DNA from: DASUFI01 sp036274635
GTDB taxonomy: Bacteria; Planctomycetota; B15-G4
Length of the DNA: 28,098 bases
Assembly: GCA_036274635.1 (NCBI GenBank)
Contig: DASUFI010000162.1
Coordinates: 1-28,098, forward strand
Direction of reading: 5' to 3'
Part shown: positions 18,805 to 24,829 of the stretch, one piece after another
Numbering within the stretch: the first letter of the stretch is position 1
Layout of the letters: each line of letters opens with the position of its first letter
Translations under genes and position numbers: made by a program
Notes under the pieces: generated by a model
Database searches by the model: none
What the model saw: the letters and a program-made list of their open reading frames with translations, nothing else
What the model was told of the DNA's origin: nothing

Positions 18805-19338
18805 CTAGTCCCGTCTCCACGGGCGGAACTCGCGCGTCATCTCGACCGAGACGCCGTCGGGGCCGGTGAGCTCGCTGTGCGTCGCGCGGCCGACGAGGCG
18901 CGCCGGGCCGTCGAGCGCGGGGTGCAGCTCGATGTGCCACGTGCCGCGGTGGCCGTTGGGCTGGCCGTGCTCGTCGATCATGGGCGAGGGTCCGTCGAGC
19001 ACGGCGGCCTGCGGTTCGGCCTGCAGCGACACCAGCACCGGGCGGCTGCGCTCGGCCAGCGCGTCCTGGCCCTGCGAGGCGCTCCAGTCGAAGCTGCACC
19101 ACGTGGGGCGCGGGCCGTCGGCCGAGGCCAGCACCTCGAGGCGCAGCGCGATCCACGGCATCTCGGGCATGAAGACGTACCAGGTGCCGCCGAAGCCGCC
19201 GTCGGCGGGCGGCGCGACGGGCTCGGGCGCGGGGGCCGGCGCGGTCGACGCCGCGGCGGGCGGCGCGGGCGCGTCGTCGCCGCAACCTGCCAGCAGCAGC
19301 AGCGCGGCGGCGGGTCGGGCGAGGTCTCGCAGGCTCAT
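18805..19338 (-). CDS. Hypothetical lipoprotein
   Basis: 177 aa beginning MSLRDLARPAAALLLLAGC; Cys19 is in a good lipobox (LLAGC), so it is exported and lipidated. After an Ala/Pro-rich linker (to about residue 48) comes a compact, probably beta-rich domain with GGFGGTWYVFMPEMPWIALRLEVL, PTWCSFDWSASQGQ, GTWHIELHPAL and GVSVEMTREFRPW. I do not recognise the family and assign no function. It has GAGGAG nine bases before the ATG. Divergent from the sugar dehydrogenase gene with a 45-base gap that must contain both promoters, and convergent with the HEAT-like gene. Confidence 0.75.
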   Translation of the reverse strand: MSLRDLARPAAALLLLAGCGDDAPAPPAAASTAPAPAPEPVAPPADGGFGGTWYVFMPEMPWIALRLEVLASADGPRPTWCSFDWSASQGQDALAERSRPVLVSLQAEPQAAVLDGPSPMIDEHGQPNGHRGTWHIELHPALDGPARLVGRATHSELTGPDGVSVEMTREFRPWRRD

Positions 19339-19383
19339 GCGTCATGGCTCCTCGTCGGACGCCGGGCATGCTACACCAAGCCG

Positions 19384-20703
19384 ATGCCCGATCCCGCCTG
19401 TCCGCGGCGCCGCGCGTGGCCCGGCGCGCTGCTGCTGCTCGCGCTCGGCGCGCCCGCGCCGGCCTGCAGCCTCTCCGACGCGGGCACCAACGTGCTGGCC
19501 TTCCCCGCGCCGCGCGTCGTGGACGCCGCGCCCGCGGCCGTGACCCTCGCGCCGGCCTTCGGCGACCTGCGCTTCGAGCGCGCCGTCGACGCGCGCCAGG
19601 CGCCCGGCGACCCGCGCAGCTGGTACGTGGTCGAGCAGGCCGGCGTGATCCACCGCGTGCTGCCCGGCATCCGCGACTGGGTGGCCACGCCCTTCCTCGA
19701 CCTCTCCGAGCGCACCTGCCGCACGATGAACGAGGAGGGCCTGCTGGGCCTGGCCTTCAGCCCGCACTTCGCGGAGGCCGACAGCCCGCAGCGCGGCACC
19801 TTCTACGTGTGGGACTCGCTCAAGCCCGGGCCGCGCGCGCGCCTCTCGCGCTTCAGCGTGCCCGCCGGCCAGGCCGCCGCCGACCCGCACAGCGAGCAGA
19901 TCCTGCTCGAGGTGGACAAGCCCTGGCGCAACCACGACGGCGGCTCGCTGCTCTTCGGCCCCGACGGCATGCTCTATCTCTCGCTGGGCGATGGTGGCGG
20001 GGCCAACGACCCGCACGGCAACGGCCAGAAGCTCGACACGCTGCTGGCCAAGGTGCTGCGCCTCGACGTCTCGCCCCAGCCCGACGGCAAGCCCTACGGC
20101 ATCCCGCCCGACAACCCCTTCGTCGGACGCGCCGACGCGCGCCCCGAGATCTGGGCCTACGGCCTGCGCAACGCCTGGCGCATGGCCTTCGACCCGGTCA
20201 CCGGCGAGCTGTGGGCCGGCGACGTCGGGCAGGACAAGTACGAGTTCGTGCACGTGATCCGGCGCGGTGGCAACCACGGCTGGAACCTCGTGGAGGGTCT
20301 GCACCGCTTCAAGCTGGCCGAGGACGCGCCCGTGCCGCCGGACCTCATTCCGCCCATCTGGGAGTACCCGCACACGTCCGTGGCCAGCGACGCCGAGCGC
20401 GCGGCGGGCGACGAGGGCCTCTCCATCACCGGCGGCTTCGTGTATCGCGGCAAGGCCATCCCGGGTCTCGTGGGCTGGTATCTGTGCGCCGACTACGTCA
20501 CCAAGCACCTGTGGGCCATCCGTCGCGCACCGCCCGATGCCGACGGCCGGCCGGTGGTGGAGCGCGCGCTGCTGCTGCGCGACGCCGGCGTGGTCTCCTC
20601 CTTCGCCGAGGGACTGGACGGAGAGCTGCTGCTCATCCAGCACCTCGGGGATCAGCCGCGAGTGATGCGCCTGCTGCCAGCGCCGGCGACGGGCGTCAAG
20701 TAG
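19384..20703 (+). CDS. PQQ-dependent sugar dehydrogenase (GSDH family)
   Basis: 439 aa including an exported N-terminus (RAWPGALLLLALGAPAPACS). The mature part is a six-bladed beta-propeller of the soluble glucose/aldose sugar dehydrogenase family: WYVVEQAGVIHRV, EEGLLGLAFSPHF (blade motif), NHDGGSLLFGPDGMLYLSLGDGGGANDP, KVLRLDVSP, EIWAYGLRNAWRMAFDPVTGELWAGDVGQDKYEFVHVI, GGNHGWNLVEG, and a final ITGGFVYRGKAIPGLVGWYLCADYV. These are the segments that hold calcium, PQQ and the catalytic histidine in the family. Oxidises aldoses in the periplasm; true PQQ use cannot be proven here and no pqq genes are in the window. Start ATG 19384 precedes the signal peptide directly; the longer frame overlaps the divergent lipoprotein gene. 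Stop is four bases from the convergent redox gene. Confidence 0.88.
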   Translation: MPDPACPRRRAWPGALLLLALGAPAPACSLSDAGTNVLAFPAPRVVDAAPAAVTLAPAFGDLRFERAVDARQAPGDPRSWYVVEQAGVIHRVLPGIRDWVATPFLDLSERTCRTMNEEGLLGLAFSPHFAEADSPQRGTFYVWDSLKPGPRARLSRFSVPAGQAAADPHSEQILLEVDKPWRNHDGGSLLFGPDGMLYLSLGDGGGANDPHGNGQKLDTLLAKVLRLDVSPQPDGKPYGIPPDNPFVGRADARPEIWAYGLRNAWRMAFDPVTGELWAGDVGQDKYEFVHVIRRGGNHGWNLVEGLHRFKLAEDAPVPPDLIPPIWEYPHTSVASDAERAAGDEGLSITGGFVYRGKAIPGLVGWYLCADYVTKHLWAIRRAPPDADGRPVVERALLLRDAGVVSSFAEGLDGELLLIQHLGDQPRVMRLLPAPATGVK

Positions 20704-20707
20704 CGGC

Positions 20708-21037
20708 TCAGGCGGCCGCCGCGCGCGCCAGGCTCTCGGCCGTGATCGCGTCGTGGCTCGCGTGCCATGCAACACGGCCATTCCGGAACGCGATGGCCTG
20801 CGGCGACGCGTGCGCCACGCCGCACTCCTGCGCGAGCCCGCGCGCGACGGGCCGGTCCGCGATCACGTCCACGAAGAGTGTCGGAATCTCCGGGTGTTTT
20901 GCCGTGAAGGCGCGCCACTCGACGAGCGCCGCCGCGCTCACGGGGCAGATGGGTGAGTGCTTGAACAGCAGCACCAGCGGGTGACGCGAGAGCGCGGCGC
21001 GCCACGCGGCGAGGTCGTGCAGGGTCTCGGTGGCCAT
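20708..21037 (-). CDS. BrxC/YtxJ-like monothiol redox protein
   Basis: 109-aa thioredoxin-fold protein resembling monothiol bacilliredoxin BrxC (YtxJ). The active-site segment is PLVLLFKHSPICPVSAAAL, with a single Cys31 after the conserved FKHS; family members have FKHSxxCxxS. The second half carries LFVDVIADRPVARGLAQECGVAHASPQAIAFRNGRVAW, including Cys72 and the cis-proline strand typical of the fold. In Firmicutes this class removes bacillithiol from oxidised proteins; whether this host makes bacillithiol cannot be seen here. Cytoplasmic, no signal. Divergent from an Rrf2 regulator (82-base gap), which fits a shared thiol/iron-sulfur stress theme (inference). ATG 21037 is the only good start. 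Confidence 0.82.
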   Translation of the reverse strand: MATETLHDLAAWRAALSRHPLVLLFKHSPICPVSAAALVEWRAFTAKHPEIPTLFVDVIADRPVARGLAQECGVAHASPQAIAFRNGRVAWHASHDAITAESLARAAAA

Positions 21038-21055
21038 CGTCCGCCAAAATCAGGA

Positions 21056-21083
21056 TTGACTTGCTACTCGATCCGGTTTATCC
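21056..21083 (+). promoter_or_regulatory. Putative promoter/Rrf2 operator
   Basis: TTGACT at 21056-21061 and TTTATC at 21077-21082 form a weak -35/-10 pair with a short 15-16 base spacer, upstream of the Rrf2 gene. The intervening TACTCGATCCGG resembles the core of Rrf2/IscR-type operators, so the regulator may bind here to control itself and the divergent BrxC-like gene. Inference from position and a partial motif match. Confidence 0.35.
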
Positions 21084-21119
21084 CCGGGGCGCCTGCCCGA
21101 TCGGGAATGAGCCGGACAC

Positions 21120-21560
21120 ATGATCTACTCCGCCACCACGGAATACGCCATCCGCGCCCTGGCCCACATGGCCACGCTGCCCCCGGGCGAGCGCATCCTC
21201 GCCCGCGACCTCGCCGAGGCCACCGCCGTGCCGCGCCAGTTCCTGGGCAAGATCCTGCACCGGCTCGCGCGCCACGGCCTGCTCGAGTCCGCCAAGGGCC
21301 GCGGCGGCGGCTTCCGCTTCGCCCGCCCGCCCGAGTCCATCCCCCTCGCCGAGCTGGTGGAGGCCGTCGAGGGTGAAGACATCATGAAGATGTGCGTCCT
21401 CGGCCTCGACCAGTGCAACGACAGCCAGCCGTGCCCGCTGCACGACCAGTGGAAGGTGTTCAGCGATCGCATCCGGGATCGCATCCATGCGGCGACGATT
21501 GCGGACCTCGGCCGCAACCTGCGGGCCAAGCGCACGCATTCGGCGGTGCCGCAGGGCTGA
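21120..21560 (+). CDS. Rrf2 family transcriptional regulator (likely Fe-S)
   Basis: 146 aa. MIYSATTEYAIRALAHMATLP, PVPRQFLGKILHRLARHGLLESAKGRGGGFRFARP is a textbook Rrf2 winged helix (here ILARDLAEATAVPRQFLGKIL), with the GRGGGF wing. Three cysteines, Cys92, Cys99 and Cys105, in MCVLGLDQCNDSQPCPLHDQW match the Fe-S ligand trio of IscR/NsrR/RsrR-type members, so it probably senses nitric oxide, redox state or iron-sulfur supply. No isc/suf or nitrogen-oxide genes are in view; the only neighbour is the divergent BrxC-like redox gene. ATG 21120 gives the standard N-terminus. Its 3' side ends 25 bases before the palindromic repeat disrupted by the insertion sequence. Confidence 0.93.
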   Translation: MIYSATTEYAIRALAHMATLPPGERILARDLAEATAVPRQFLGKILHRLARHGLLESAKGRGGGFRFARPPESIPLAELVEAVEGEDIMKMCVLGLDQCNDSQPCPLHDQWKVFSDRIRDRIHAATIADLGRNLRAKRTHSAVPQG

Positions 21561-21585
21561 GGGGCGCGGCCGGCGGCGGCGCCGG

Positions 21586-21599
21586 CACATTGAAGAAAT
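21586..21599. repeat. Left fragment of palindromic repeat split by the IS
   Basis: The 14 bases CACATTGAAGAAAT are the outer part of the left arm of a 52-bp palindrome whose remainder is at 23518-23555. The last eight bases (21592-21599) are the IS target duplication GAAGAAAT. Joined in silico to 23518, this arm is exactly 26 bases and mirrors the right arm at 23 of 26 positions. Confidence 0.88.
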
Positions 21600-21623
21600 G
21601 GGGATTGTCTACTTGATGCGGGG
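21600..21623 (+). repeat. IS1595 left terminal inverted repeat
   Basis: Begins GG then GGATTGTCTACTTGATGCGG and ends GG. Matches the complement of the right end at 20 of 24 positions; the shared core is GGATT-TACTTGA-GCGGGG. Confidence 0.9.
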
Positions 21624-21663
21624 TGGGACATGAGCGACAGTTGTTCAGCATGGAGGGCTCACC

Positions 21664-21996
21664 ATGCCAAATCCCGACGGCGCGATAACGCCCGAGGAGC
21701 GAACCGCCATTGTCAACTGGCTCAAGGAGAAGGGCGTCGGAGTCAGATGCCGCTCGTGCAACCAAGCGGAGATGACACTGGAGGGGAAGCTCGGCTACGT
21801 CGGCGTGTGGACCGGCAGCCCATTTCCACCCAGCGTGTTCCCCTATGCCATTCTCGTTTGCGGTCGCTGCGCGTTCACGGCGTTCTACAACACGGTGATA
21901 ATCGGCTTGACGCCTCGGGCCGCGCCCAAGCCGCCAGTACCACCGCTGCCCCCCAGCACGCCCGCTCAGGCCAGCGGGGGCTCCTCTGGTGGCTAA
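21664..21996 (+). CDS. IS passenger: small zinc-ribbon-like protein
   Basis: 110 aa with two CxxC pairs, Cys29/Cys32 (RCRSC) and Cys66/Cys69 (VCGRC), spaced as in a zinc ribbon. Between them is a Gly/Pro-rich stretch (GKLGYVGVWTGSPFPPSVFP) and after them a hydrophobic FTAFYNTVIIG and a proline/serine-rich tail. I recognise no named family. GGAGG at 21652-21656 with a short spacer supports ATG 21664. Its TAA overlaps the GTG of the next gene (GTGGCTAA), so the two are coupled. Lower GC than the chromosome around the IS. Function unknown; candidates include a DNA- or protein-binding accessory factor carried by the element. Confidence 0.72.
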   Translation: MPNPDGAITPEERTAIVNWLKEKGVGVRCRSCNQAEMTLEGKLGYVGVWTGSPFPPSVFPYAILVCGRCAFTAFYNTVIIGLTPRAAPKPPVPPLPPSTPAQASGGSSGG

Positions 21997-22423
21997 CAAG
22001 GGGAAGGGCCGAAGGAAAGCCAACGGCAGTCGCTCCACCACGGAGGCAAACGTGACGGTCGTTGGAATGCCGCGGTTGATGTCAACTCAGTCCGTGACGC
22101 GGACAGAAATGAAGCAACTCCGCTCGTTCAATACGAAGGCAACGGTGTTCTTTAGTCTGTGCAGCGGGTGTGGCTTCACGCTGCTCGGGATGGACTGGAC
22201 CGGCGACGATGCTGACCCGACGCGCTGGCTTACGCTCGTCGGCGCGATCGTGTTCCTCGTGTTCGGACTCGTCGAGATCAAAGATCGCAACGCCCTGGTG
22301 AACACCATCGATGAGGAATGCGAAGCCGCAGCGCAAGCGGCGACGGCCTCGCCGGCTAGGGCTGCGGCTTCTACGCAGCCTGCTCCGCAGTCAGTTTCGC
22401 ATACGGTAGAGACACCGACTTGA
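21989..22423 (+). CDS. IS passenger: two-helix membrane protein
   Basis: 144 aa starting at the GTG that overlaps the preceding stop. A basic N-terminus (ANKGKGRRKANGSRS) is followed by two hydrophobic segments, TVFFSLCSGCGFTLLGM and WLTLVGAIVFLVFGLVEI, separated by an acidic loop (DWTGDDADPTR), then an Ala-rich C-terminus. Predicted small inner-membrane protein; no family recognised and no function assigned. Its last 53 bases overlap the 3' end of the transposase gene on the other strand. An internal ATG gives a shorter form (MPRLMSTQ), but the coupled GTG is favoured. Confidence 0.65.
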   Translation: MANKGKGRRKANGSRSTTEANVTVVGMPRLMSTQSVTRTEMKQLRSFNTKATVFFSLCSGCGFTLLGMDWTGDDADPTRWLTLVGAIVFLVFGLVEIKDRNALVNTIDEECEAAAQAATASPARAAASTQPAPQSVSHTVETPT

Positions 22424-23309
22424 GCAGCGCGAGGCACGTATCGCGAAAGAGGAAGTTGTTGGCGCGGTTGTTGAACCGCCATTCCATCTCGTCCACGTAC
22501 GCCGGAAGGTGCTTGGCGGACAGGTGGTGATAGCTGCCCACGATGGACCGCTTGAAGAGGCTCCAGACGTTCTCAATGGACTGCGTGTGAACGTCGCCGC
22601 GGACCCACTCTTCCTCGCGGTGCTTGACCGTCTCGTGCTTCGTGTTCGCGTCGCCACAGCCCTTGTACGGCGGCCACTCGTCCGTATGGATCGCCTCGGC
22701 CTCGTCCGCGATCTTCTCGCGGATGAAGTTGTGCAGCGTCGTGCGGTCGTTGCGCTTCTCGACGCGGATGCGGACCGCGCCGCCGCGCTGGATCGCGCCG
22801 ACCACGATGGTTTTGTTGCGCTTGTACGCGCGCCCACGGCCGCGGACCTTGCCGCCGACGTACGTCTCGTCAACCTCGACGGTGCCCGTCAGTGGCTGCT
22901 CCACGAGCGTCGCCATCGCGTGCCGGATGCGGTGGCAGAGATACCACGCGGTCTTGTACGACACCCCGATCATGCGCTTGAGCTGGTTGGCGCTGATCCC
23001 CTTCTTCGACTCGCACATGAGGTAGGCGGCCATGAGCCACTTCCACAGCGGAAGGTGCGTGTCGTGGAGCGCGGTGCCGGCCGTCACCGAGAAGTGGTAG
23101 CCGCATGACTCGCACTCGTATTGCTCGCGCGTCTGGACGTACGAGATGCCCGTCGTCGCGCCGCAGCGAATGCACGCACGACCTTCCGGCCAGCGCAGCC
23201 CGTCAAGGTACTCGCGGCAGCGTTCCTCGCTCCCGAACTGTTCGATCAGGCGCGCTAGGTTCATCCCCGCATCGTCAGCCTTTGGCGCACGCTTGGACTT
23301 GGTAGCCAT
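22371..23309 (-). CDS. IS1595 family transposase (ISXO2-like)
   Basis: 312 aa with the two-domain IS1595 layout. The N-terminal zinc domain has Cys46/Cys49 (ACIRCG) and Cys66/Cys69 (ECESCG) followed by FSVTAGTALHDTHLPLWKW, diagnostic of the family. A helix-turn-helix-like GISANQLKRMIGVSYKTAWYLCHRIR follows. The catalytic core has Asp147 in TVEVDETYVGG, Asp210 in AIHTDEWPPYKG, and Glu246-Asn247...Lys253 in HTQSIENVWSLFKR, the third acidic/Asn and Lys of the DDE(N)K set, then HLPAYVDEMEWRFNNR. No frameshift or stop, so it looks active. ATG 23309 is used; no strong ribosome site, normal for tightly limited transposases. Divergent from the 49-codon gene. Confidence 0.95.
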   Translation of the reverse strand: MATKSKRAPKADDAGMNLARLIEQFGSEERCREYLDGLRWPEGRACIRCGATTGISYVQTREQYECESCGYHFSVTAGTALHDTHLPLWKWLMAAYLMCESKKGISANQLKRMIGVSYKTAWYLCHRIRHAMATLVEQPLTGTVEVDETYVGGKVRGRGRAYKRNKTIVVGAIQRGGAVRIRVEKRNDRTTLHNFIREKIADEAEAIHTDEWPPYKGCGDANTKHETVKHREEEWVRGDVHTQSIENVWSLFKRSIVGSYHHLSAKHLPAYVDEMEWRFNNRANNFLFRDTCLALLKSVSLPYAKLTAEQAA

Positions 23310-23324
23310 GACTCAGGAGTCCCG

Positions 23325-23474
23325 ATGAAGAAGAAGCCGCGCGACCTCACGACGGAGGAAGCCTTCAGCCGGCTGTTCGGCCGGGAGGCGCGCAAGGCCG
23401 TTCGCCGCGCGCTGGCCGAGGGCAAGAAGAACGTCAGGAAGGACAAGCGAAAGCCTCATGACCGCAAACGCTAA
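23325..23474 (+). CDS. IS passenger: 49-aa basic small protein
   Basis: Small gene divergent from the transposase. ATG 23325 has a strong AGGAG at 23315-23319 with a five-base spacer; the protein begins MKKKPRDLTTEEAFSRLFGR, continues EARKAVRRALAEGKKNVRK and ends KPHDRKR. It is very basic (about 19 Lys/Arg of 49) and mostly helical. The TAA falls 11 bases before the right terminal repeat. From memory, short 'KxPRDLTTEEA..RLF' proteins recur beside IS1595-type transposases; this is recollection, not a search. Possible roles: DNA-binding helper or regulator of the element. The codon pattern and ribosome site support real coding. Confidence 0.62.
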   Translation: MKKKPRDLTTEEAFSRLFGREARKAVRRALAEGKKNVRKDKRKPHDRKR

Positions 23475-23485
23475 GCGATCCGCCG

Positions 23486-23509
23486 CCCCGCGTCAAGTAC
23501 ATAATCCAC
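23486..23509 (-). repeat. IS1595 right terminal inverted repeat
   Basis: Read on the minus strand it begins GT then GGATTATGTACTTGACGCGG and ends GG; 20 of 24 positions match the left end. Followed immediately by the target duplication GAAGAAAT. Confidence 0.9.
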
Positions 23510-23555
23510 GAAGAAATCAGTCGGAGTCGCGACTCCGACCAATTTCTTCAACGTG
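23510..23555. repeat. Right fragment of palindromic repeat split by the IS
   Basis: Starts with the second target copy GAAGAAAT (23510-23517), then the inner left arm, the centre GTCG|CGAC between 23529 and 23530, and the entire right arm ending AACGTG at 23555. With 21586-21599 it restores a 52-bp element matching the core at 6642-6693. The three arm mismatches would all be G-U wobbles in a minus-strand transcript, the orientation of the amidohydrolase. Originally it lay between two convergent stops about 135 bases apart, a natural place for a shared terminator. Confidence 0.88.
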
Positions 23556-23613
23556 ACCAGGATCACGCAGGAGGGGCGCCCGCTCGCGCGACGCAACCTC
23601 GCGGCTCGAGCCT

Positions 23614-24516
23614 TCACGCCACCAACCGCGCCAGGTTCCCGCCCATCACCGCCTCCACCTGCGCGCCCTTCGCGCCCGCCGCCTCCAGCGCCTGCAGCTG
23701 CGCGTCGCGGATGTCCGCGCGCCACCCGCGCGGGAACGTCGAGCTGTCCGTCCCGAACAGGATGCGCTCCGCGCCGAACACGCTCAGCGCCGCGCGGAAC
23801 ACGTCCGCCAGCGCCGTCTTGCACGGCAGCATGCCCATCCAGTCGTTGCTGGACGAGGTGTCGACGTAGACGTTCTCGCACGACGCGCCCGCGGCCAGCG
23901 CCTGCTGCAGGAAGCCGCCGCCGAAGTGGGGGATCACGAAGCTGACGTCGCGGAAGCGGTTGGCGGCGGGGATCACGTGCAGCGGGTCGGCGAAGGAGAG
24001 GTCGTAGGGCCGCGGGATCCCGAAGGCGTCGCGCAGCTTGACGCGCAGGATGCCGCAGTGGATCAGCACCGGCGCCTTGTGGGCGCGGGCGAGCTGGAGG
24101 ATGGGCTCCATGCACGCGTCGCCGGCCTTGAAGTGGTGCATCGCCGGAAAGGTGAGCAGGCCGCGGAAGCCCAACGTGCCGAGGGCGCGCTCCGTGAAGG
24201 CGGGGGCCTTGGGGTCGCTGGGGTTCACGATGGTGTACGGCACGAGCCGCCCGCCGCCGGCCTTCGCAGCAGCCGCCACCGCCTCGGCCTCGCCTGGGAG
24301 CGAGGCGAAGCTGACGAGGCGCGCGACACCTTGCTTGTCCATCTCGCCCAGCCAGCGCGCGGCATGGCGGGCGGGGTCGGGGTCGGGCAGCTGCAGGCCG
24401 GCCTTGGCGGCCACGGCCTCCACGAGGCCTGGCTCGTCCTTGCGTGGCGAGAGCGCCGCCAGGCCGTCAAAGAAGGGGCGGCTGAAGAGATGCGTGTGGG
24501 CGTCCTGGATCTGCAT
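23614..24516 (-). CDS. Amidohydrolase family protein (TIM-barrel metal hydrolase)
   Basis: 300 aa, amidohydrolase-2 type. Metal ligands visible: His7-x-His9 in IQDAHTHLFSRP, a central His in VLIHCGILR, His in SFVIPHFGGGF, and the terminal Asp in ILFGTDSSTFPRGW. This is the pattern of cytoplasmic decarboxylases and hydrolases related to ACMSD and uronate isomerase-like enzymes; substrate unknown. The ATG at 24516 begins the first barrel strand directly; the frame stays open for another 119 codons upstream but that stretch is Arg/Gly-rich, non-conserved and coincides with the hairpin-rich interval. Convergent with the Rrf2 gene; the repeat and IS lie between them. No obvious operon partner. Confidence 0.88.
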   Translation of the reverse strand: MQIQDAHTHLFSRPFFDGLAALSPRKDEPGLVEAVAAKAGLQLPDPDPARHAARWLGEMDKQGVARLVSFASLPGEAEAVAAAAKAGGGRLVPYTIVNPSDPKAPAFTERALGTLGFRGLLTFPAMHHFKAGDACMEPILQLARAHKAPVLIHCGILRVKLRDAFGIPRPYDLSFADPLHVIPAANRFRDVSFVIPHFGGGFLQQALAAGASCENVYVDTSSSNDWMGMLPCKTALADVFRAALSVFGAERILFGTDSSTFPRGWRADIRDAQLQALEAAGAKGAQVEAVMGGNLARLVA

Positions 24517-24602
24517 GGGGCGGCATCGTAGCAGCCCATCGAAGCAGTCATTCGGGCCTGGAAGCGCGTCTGTCGCGCCGGCTCTTCGTTGCGTCCCCTG
24601 CG

Positions 24603-24816
24603 CCGAATCTCCCGATTCGGCCCCGCGCCGGGAGATCCATTCAGGATCTCCCTCGACGGGTTTGCCTCGGGCTACGCCCTCCGCAAACACCTTCGCGGGG
24701 CCCCTGGGTCCGCGCCTCGATCCGACGCGACATCCATCGCTTCCGGCTCCGAAGCACTGCTCCGATGGGCTGCCCCCGCGCCGCGGAGAAGCCGCGGGAC
24801 TGGCCGTTCCGACGGC
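24603..24816. other. Hairpin-rich intergenic interval, no gene seen
   Basis: The 313 bases between the divergent amidohydrolase and transporter-acyltransferase genes contain six short inverted repeats in a row: CCGAATC-N4-GATTCGG (24603-24620); GGGAGATCC-N5-GGATCTCCC (24630-24652); TTTGC...GGGC-tac-GCCC...GCAAA (24661-24687); GCTTC-N7-GAAGC (24739-24755); CCGCGG-N5-CCGCGG (24781-24797); GCCGT-N4-ACGGC (24803-24816). TAGACT at 24817-24822 could be a -10 element. Open frames here have no protein-like character. It may be a structured leader, an unannotated RNA or a decayed repeat cluster. Confidence 0.6.
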
Positions 24817-24829
24817 TAGACTGCGCGTC

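Larger units (their letters stand above)
21600..23509. mobile_element. Complete IS1595-family insertion sequence with passenger genes
   Basis: 1,910-bp element bounded by 24-bp imperfect terminal inverted repeats (20/24 identical) and a perfect 8-bp direct repeat GAAGAAAT at 21592-21599 and 23510-23517, the target-site length known for IS1595. It carries a leftward transposase and three rightward small genes not needed for transposition: a CxxC/CxxC protein, a two-helix membrane protein and a 49-residue basic protein. Its base composition is visibly less GC-rich than the flanks, indicating arrival from elsewhere. Intact ends, an intact transposase and an unmutated target duplication suggest a recent insertion. 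It sits inside an intergenic palindrome between the convergent Rrf2 and amidohydrolase genes and breaks no gene. Confidence 0.92.

Noticed and set aside
22087..22482. Minus-strand frames opposite the IS membrane-protein gene.
   Set aside because: No family features; they overlap the transposase end and the better supported coupled plus-strand gene.
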